Source of the DNA: Deltaproteobacteria bacterium
GTDB taxonomy: Bacteria > Myxococcota_A > Polyangia > Polyangiales > Houyiibacteriaceae
Assembly: GCA_003647035.1 (NCBI GenBank)
Contig: QMMB01000066.1
Location: forward strand, 1 to 10,556
Length of the DNA: 10,556 nucleotides
Direction of reading: 5' to 3'
Positions 7,705 to 10,556 of this stretch are shown here, piece after piece; within the stretch, counting starts at the first letter, position 1; each line of letters starts with the position of its first letter. The translations under genes were made by a program, and so were the position numbers. The notes beneath the pieces are model-generated. The model was given only the letters and a program-made list of their open reading frames with translations. It was not told the DNA's origin and made no database searches.

Positions 7705-7740
7705 GCGGGCACGTTCGCTGACGCTGGCACTGCCCCGCTC
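7703..7740. terminator. Inverted repeat between convergent yraN-like and hicA genes
   Basis: GAGCGGG (7703-7709) and CCCGCTC (7734-7740) form a perfect seven-base stem around a 24-base loop and exactly span the 34-base gap between the two convergent stop codons. Neither strand has a run of Ts after the stem, so it is not a classical intrinsic terminator. A two-sided barrier to read-through is the likeliest role. Confidence 0.4.
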
Positions 7741-7951
7741 AAAGATCCTCCGGTCCCAACCCAGTTCGCTTCGCAATCCGAGCAAGCATCCTCGGACCAA
7801 TCTCCACCCCGTCGTGAAACGCCCACACGTAATCGGGCCACCCGTCGCGCTCGAGCACCCGATGCGATCCGCGTTTGCGTTTGACGCGCCAACCGATGCG
7901 AAGAAGTGCCTTCAACACCTTCTTCGCCTTCGTGGAGGGCCAGTCCGTCAC
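7739..7951 (-). CDS. hicA: HicA-type mRNA interferase toxin
   Basis: This is a 70-residue basic protein, the size of known HicA toxins, which are double-stranded-RNA-binding-like ribonucleases that cleave mRNA and stop growth when the antitoxin is lost. It opens M-T-D-W-P-S-T-K-A-K-K-V-L-K-A-L, has the family's helix-strand-strand-strand-helix order, and carries K-R-K-R-G-S-H-R with the conserved catalytic-type His at residue 30. It ends with an F-H-D-G-V-E-I-G-x-x-M-L-x-x-I helix. The GTG at 7951 is chosen because it overlaps the hicB stop (GTGA, four bases), removes an unrelated upstream extension and gives the family length. No good Shine-Dalgarno precedes it, so expression probably depends on translation of hicB. 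It sits second in the pair, opposite to the classic hicA-hicB order. Confidence 0.85.
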   Translation of the reverse strand: MTDWPSTKAKKVLKALLRIGWRVKRKRGSHRVLERDGWPDYVWAFHDGVEIGPRMLARIAKRTGLGPEDL

Positions 7952-8175
7952 GCTGCTACGTGGAACGCGCTGAGCATGGCCTCGGAAACGGGCTCGCCTT
8001 GCTCTAGCCGATCCGCGATGACCCGGAGCGCTAGCGTCTGAACCGCACGAAGCGCTTCGTCCTTGCTGGCGCCGTAGGCCATCACGCCTGGCAGCGCAGG
8101 GACTTCGGCGAGCCAACGGCCGTCGTCCTCCCGCTCGAGCTCGATCGCAATGCTCATAGATTGATTATGCGCCAC
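7948..8175 (-). CDS. hicB: HicB-type antitoxin, short form
   Basis: This is a 75-residue acidic protein with the HicB/UPF0150 partial-RNase-H-like pattern: I-A-I-E-L-E-R-E-D-D-G-R-W-L-A-E-V, then P-A-L-P-G-V-M-A-Y-G, then S-K-D-E-A-L-R-A-V-Q and a final helix. It should bind and neutralise the HicA encoded directly downstream. The GTG at 8175 is preferred because GGGAGG lies four bases upstream; the ATG at 8157 would give 69 residues but has no ribosome-binding site at normal distance. After the core domain only about 15 residues remain, so the C-terminal ribbon-helix-helix or helix-turn-helix DNA-binding domain of longer HicB proteins is absent. Autorepression, if any, must come from elsewhere or from the complex. 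Confidence 0.88.
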   Translation of the reverse strand: MAHNQSMSIAIELEREDDGRWLAEVPALPGVMAYGASKDEALRAVQTLALRVIADRLEQGEPVSEAMLSAFHVAA

Positions 8176-8176
8176 C

Positions 8177-8204
8177 TAACCTCCCGTGAAAAGTTGAGAG
8201 GTTA
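8177..8204. promoter_or_regulatory. Perfect inverted repeat upstream of hicB, candidate operator
   Basis: TAACCTC (8177-8183) and GAGGTTA (8198-8204) are exact seven-base complements, with centres 21 bases apart, that is two helical turns. The left arm overlaps the hicB Shine-Dalgarno (GGGAGG on the minus strand). A dimeric repressor bound here could block transcription near its start; alternatively, in RNA the hairpin would sequester the ribosome-binding site. No convincing -35/-10 pair was found beside it. Confidence 0.45.
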
Positions 8205-8458
8205 TCGGCCGGCGGCGCGCGGGATTGCGTTCCCAAAGGGATATGTTTTTTGTTCGATTTCTCTTGACGGATCTGAGAGGTGTCTCGATTTGGCTCTCGC
8301 ATCGCCCTCGGCGCGTGGGTGGGTGGAGCGTGTTGCAGCACGAGTGGTTCGGGATGGGTTTCTTTGATCGAAACGTCGAACGACGCCCTTTCTCGACCGC
8401 AGATCGGAAGCTAGGAGCGCGACGTTGGGTTTCGAACCCCCGTGATAGCGTCAGCTTC
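8205..8458. other. Gene-free region between hicB and the HNH gene
   Basis: These roughly 250 bases separate the divergent hicB and HNH genes. The HNH frame stays open back to 8225, but its translation (Trp-, Arg- and Phe-rich) does not resemble the family's N-terminus and base use differs from the gene body. A TTGACG at 8264-8269 could be a -35 box for the HNH gene, but the sequence 17 bases later (GATTTG) is a poor -10. A palindrome GGGTT-TCG-AACCC lies near 8427-8440; it resembles a tRNA T-arm but no tRNA can be built around it. Confidence 0.35.
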
Positions 8459-9502
8459 ATGATGAACACCTCCTCTCTCCGACACCTCGACAGGAATCAT
8501 CTGCTCCGCGACTTCTCTGCCCTGGTGGACCGAGAGCGCCGCGACACGGCCACGTTGCTCGCCTACATCGCGGAGATCGATCGACGCAAGTTGTACTTGG
8601 AGCATGCCTGCCCCTCAATGTTCGCCTTCTGCACGACTCGCTTTCACATGTCAGGAGCAATGGCCGCGAAACGTATCCGAGCCGGCCGCGCGGCCTACGC
8701 TTTTCCCTGCATTTTTGACATGGTCGCGTGTGGGGAGCTCCACCTCAGTGGGGTTCATCAGCTCGCCGCGCACCTCACGGAGGACAATCACAAGGTGGTT
8801 CTCAAGCGTGCCAAGCATAAGAGTATGCGCGAGATCGAGCGGCTCATCGCGGAGCTCTCCCCAAAGCCTGATGTGCCCGCGTCGATTCGCGCCCTACCGA
8901 TCAGGAAGACTGAAGATCGCTTGCCGGTCGAAACCGCCCCTGCGAGCGCTCCGTCTGCGCAACCGAGCAGAGCGCTTCCCAGCTCCGCAACACCGCCATC
9001 GCGGGCCGTTCCCCTTTCTCCCCGGCGCTACAAGCTTCAGGTCACGATTGGGGAAGAGACTCGGGAGAAGCTTAGCGAGCTGCAGGACCTGCTCAGTCAT
9101 CAGATCCCGGACGGTGACCCAGCCAAGATTGTCGAACGGGCATTGGATGCGCTGCTAACCGAAACCAAAAAGAGGAAGGCGGCGCTCACGAACAGACCTC
9201 ACCGAGCTCAGAAGAAGAGCGGTAGCAAGACGCGCGCGATTCCCGCCCAGGCTCGCCGGGAGGTATTCGAACGGGATGAGGGGCGATGCGCTTTCGTCGA
9301 CACCGAAGGCCGCCGTTGCTCTTCCACATGGCAAGTCGAGTTTCACCACCGAATACCCTACGCAAGAGGCGGCACGCACGACATCGACAATATCGAGCTA
9401 CGCTGCAGAGCCCACAATCAATACGAAGCGGAATTGGAGTACGGGGCCCTTTTCATGGAGACGCGTCGCCATTCCAGGTCCGCCCATGGACGAAGTGGTT
9501 GA
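8459..9502 (+). CDS. HNH endonuclease domain protein of the myxobacterial multi-copy type
   Basis: This is a 347-residue protein. Residues 1-140 form an all-helical domain with the signature L-L-x-D-F-x-A-L-V-x-x-E-R, A-E-I-D-R-R-K-L-Y and C-P-S-M-F-A-F-C, followed by K-R-I-R-A-G-R-A-A and G-E-L-H-L-S. Residues 150-187 are a Pro/Ala/Ser linker, 190-240 a second helical segment, and 240-260 a Lys-rich stretch. Residues 261-325 are the HNH nuclease: R-x-x-V-F-E-R-D, Cys277 and Cys287, V-E-F-H-H (His296/His297), N311, then L-R-C-R-A-H-N (Cys316, His319, Asn320). Both the beta-beta-alpha metal site and the Cys pairs that would bind structural zinc look intact. The family is widespread in Myxococcota, often in several copies, with no established role; DNA cleavage is inferred from the HNH motif. 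The ATG at 8459 (or the adjacent one at 8462) begins where family members begin, although no good Shine-Dalgarno precedes it. Confidence 0.87.
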   Translation: MMNTSSLRHLDRNHLLRDFSALVDRERRDTATLLAYIAEIDRRKLYLEHACPSMFAFCTTRFHMSGAMAAKRIRAGRAAYAFPCIFDMVACGELHLSGVHQLAAHLTEDNHKVVLKRAKHKSMREIERLIAELSPKPDVPASIRALPIRKTEDRLPVETAPASAPSAQPSRALPSSATPPSRAVPLSPRRYKLQVTIGEETREKLSELQDLLSHQIPDGDPAKIVERALDALLTETKKRKAALTNRPHRAQKKSGSKTRAIPAQARREVFERDEGRCAFVDTEGRRCSSTWQVEFHHRIPYARGGTHDIDNIELRCRAHNQYEAELEYGALFMETRRHSRSAHGRSG

Positions 9503-9751
9503 TGCATGGCCTCTCAGGCGCTGGCGCTCATAGAGACAGCTGTGGCGACGGCCGACATTGCTACCCAGAACGCGAGCTCACCCGGGAATAACTGGAGTTA
9601 CTCGTGGTCGAGAAGCCGACGCGTGTACGACAATCAACATTGATGTTCGCTGCGGTGCTGCCTCACGGGCTACGACTGCACCTCAAACGCACCCAACGTT
9701 CGCACGTCGCATATCGCACAACCTGAGTTGCTCAACCCAGCGCGGATTCTC
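9503..9751. other. Gene-free gap between convergent HNH and hydrolase genes
   Basis: No frame here has coding character. Three short palindromes occur: GAATAACT-GG-AGTTACTC (9586-9603, one mismatch), and the overlapping ATCAA-CA-TTGAT (9633-9644) and AACAT-TG-ATGTT (9636-9647). None has a following T-run, so no standard terminator was identified for either flanking gene. Confidence 0.4.
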
Positions 9752-10556
9752 CTATCGGCTCTGTGCCTGCTGCTCCACGATGCGCACTTGGTCCGCGACG
9801 GTCATGAACGGTTCCCCCCAGTGTAGGCCTGGACTGGCTCCTGTCGCCGCGATGCCTTCCTGAAGCTCTTGTGGCGTGAACGGCGGCTCCCGTGGGTCGT
9901 CAGCAACGAGGTCCACTTCGAGTGACCCCTCATCGTTACACCTGCTCTCGTAGATACCCGGATACCTGACCCATTCGGTTTCCACGGTGTCCGGGAAGAA
10001 CGAGGCGAGCCGTGTTTCGGCCCGTGGGAACATCAGCGCCCCAAGCGTTCCAGAGCCGCCAAGCGACGCAGGGTTAACGCAGGCCCGTTGCATCGAAGCC
10101 GGTGTTAGGATGCTTGCGCAAGTGAGGCCCGGCACACCTGCGGCGACTGCGTCGAACGCAATGATGCATCCGGTCTGTGTCGCGGTCGCGCAGAGTGGGA
10201 TGTTCGCATACGTCCCACCTACGACCTCGCCGGGAGGCACGTGCACTCCGGCACATTGGCCGCTAAAGACGGCGGAAACCAGTTGGCCCCGTAGGGTCTC
10301 ATCGTCGTCGAATCTTTCTTCGAGGAGCGTGGTCATTATGTTAGGCCCCTGGGAATGCCCCAGCAGAACAAAACCTCGTCCCTCGTTGAAGTTCTCCATG
10401 TAATAGTCAAAGGCTTCGACCACATCGTCGTACGCCCGCTTGAAGAACTCGGTTTCCTTCCAGGTGAAGAGATACTCGCTGTAGACGGAAATCGTCATCT
10501 GGCGGTAGAGCGGCGCGAACATCCGACACACGCCTCGGAAATGCGCGCCCTGCTTG
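9752..10556 (-). CDS. DUF3089-like alpha/beta hydrolase, N-terminus outside the window
   Basis: The last 268 residues of a larger protein are present; the frame is open to the window edge (K-Q-G-A-H-F-R-G-V-C-R-M-F-A-P), so the GTG at 10531 is internal and not a start. The segment C-R-M-F-A-P-L-Y-R-Q, then a helix A-Y-D-D-V-V-E-A-F-D-Y-Y, then G-F-V-L-L-G-H-S-Q-G matches the DUF3089 (PF11288) branch of alpha/beta hydrolases. The nucleophile is the Ser of G-H-S-Q-G (codon at 10354-10352). A His in P-G-L-H-W-G, about 23 residues from the end, is the likely catalytic base; the acid cannot be assigned. Several Cys (C-A-G, C-A-T, G-C-I-I, C-A-S, R-A-C-V, S-R-C-N) suggest disulfides and export, but the signal peptide would be off the window. 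Esterase or lipase activity is a family expectation; the substrate is unknown. Confidence 0.85.
   Translation of the reverse strand, partial: KQGAHFRGVCRMFAPLYRQMTISVYSEYLFTWKETEFFKRAYDDVVEAFDYYMENFNEGRGFVLLGHSQGPNIMTTLLEERFDDDETLRGQLVSAVFSGQCAGVHVPPGEVVGGTYANIPLCATATQTGCIIAFDAVAAGVPGLTCASILTPASMQRACVNPASLGGSGTLGALMFPRAETRLASFFPDTVETEWVRYPGIYESRCNDEGSLEVDLVADDPREPPFTPQELQEGIAATGASPGLHWGEPFMTVADQVRIVEQQAQSR

Noticed and set aside
8420..8450. tRNA-like sequence (GGGTTTCGAACCC palindrome resembling a T-arm, read on either strand)
   Set aside because: The T-stem is only partly paired and no matching acceptor, D-arm or anticodon arm can be found at the required distances.
8225..8458. N-terminal extension of the HNH protein
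   Set aside because: The residues do not match the family start, which fits the MM at 8459; no credible ribosome-binding site supports an upstream start.
8176..8469. A 97-codon minus-strand frame upstream of hicB
   Set aside because: It spans the leader and the inverted repeat, is Arg/Ser-rich without a domain, and has no support beyond being open.
9558..9863. A 101-codon plus-strand frame in the gap after the HNH gene
   Set aside because: It has no recognisable domain, no ribosome-binding site, and overlaps the end of the hydrolase gene.

Overview
The window reads like a GC-rich, free-living member of the Myxococcota, probably of the Polyangia or a related lineage. The evidence is circumstantial but consistent: a run of secreted TPR proteins arranged like GltC-GltD-GltE of the myxobacterial gliding machinery (or NfsC-NfsD-NfsE of its spore-coat paralogue), a cysteine-rich lipoprotein, and an HNH protein of a type I know as common and multi-copy in these genomes. 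No species can be named from the sequence alone.

Layout. Positions 1-6552 are one leftward operon: a secreted 544-residue TPR protein (GltC/NfsC-like, 6552-4918), a 1205-residue TPR protein (GltD/AgmU/NfsD-like, 4930-1313), a 426-residue TPR lipoprotein (GltE/AglT/NfsE-like, 1313-33) and the first codons of a fourth gene running off the left edge (23-1). The genes overlap or nearly touch, and each start has its own Shine-Dalgarno sequence. A good sigma70-type promoter lies at 6675-6646 on the minus strand, ahead of the first gene.

Divergent from the operon, and rightward, are a 155-residue Cys-rich lipoprotein (6870-7337) and then a YraN/UPF0102 domain protein ending at 7704, whose start codon is a real puzzle. 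Convergent to these is a compact leftward hicB-hicA toxin-antitoxin pair (8175-7739) with a perfect inverted repeat over its translation start region. A rightward HNH endonuclease (8459-9502) follows. After a gene-free gap of about 250 bases, a leftward DUF3089-like alpha/beta hydrolase (10556-9752) runs off the right edge.

How the parts fit. The three TPR proteins all carry export signals, so they should form a periplasmic or envelope scaffold together with partners encoded outside the window. By homology these would be outer-membrane beta-barrels and an inner-membrane motor. Whether the complex drives gliding, polysaccharide export or something else cannot be settled here. The right half is a mosaic of single accessory genes with no obvious joint pathway. 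I see no rRNA, tRNA, CRISPR array, insertion sequence or phage module.
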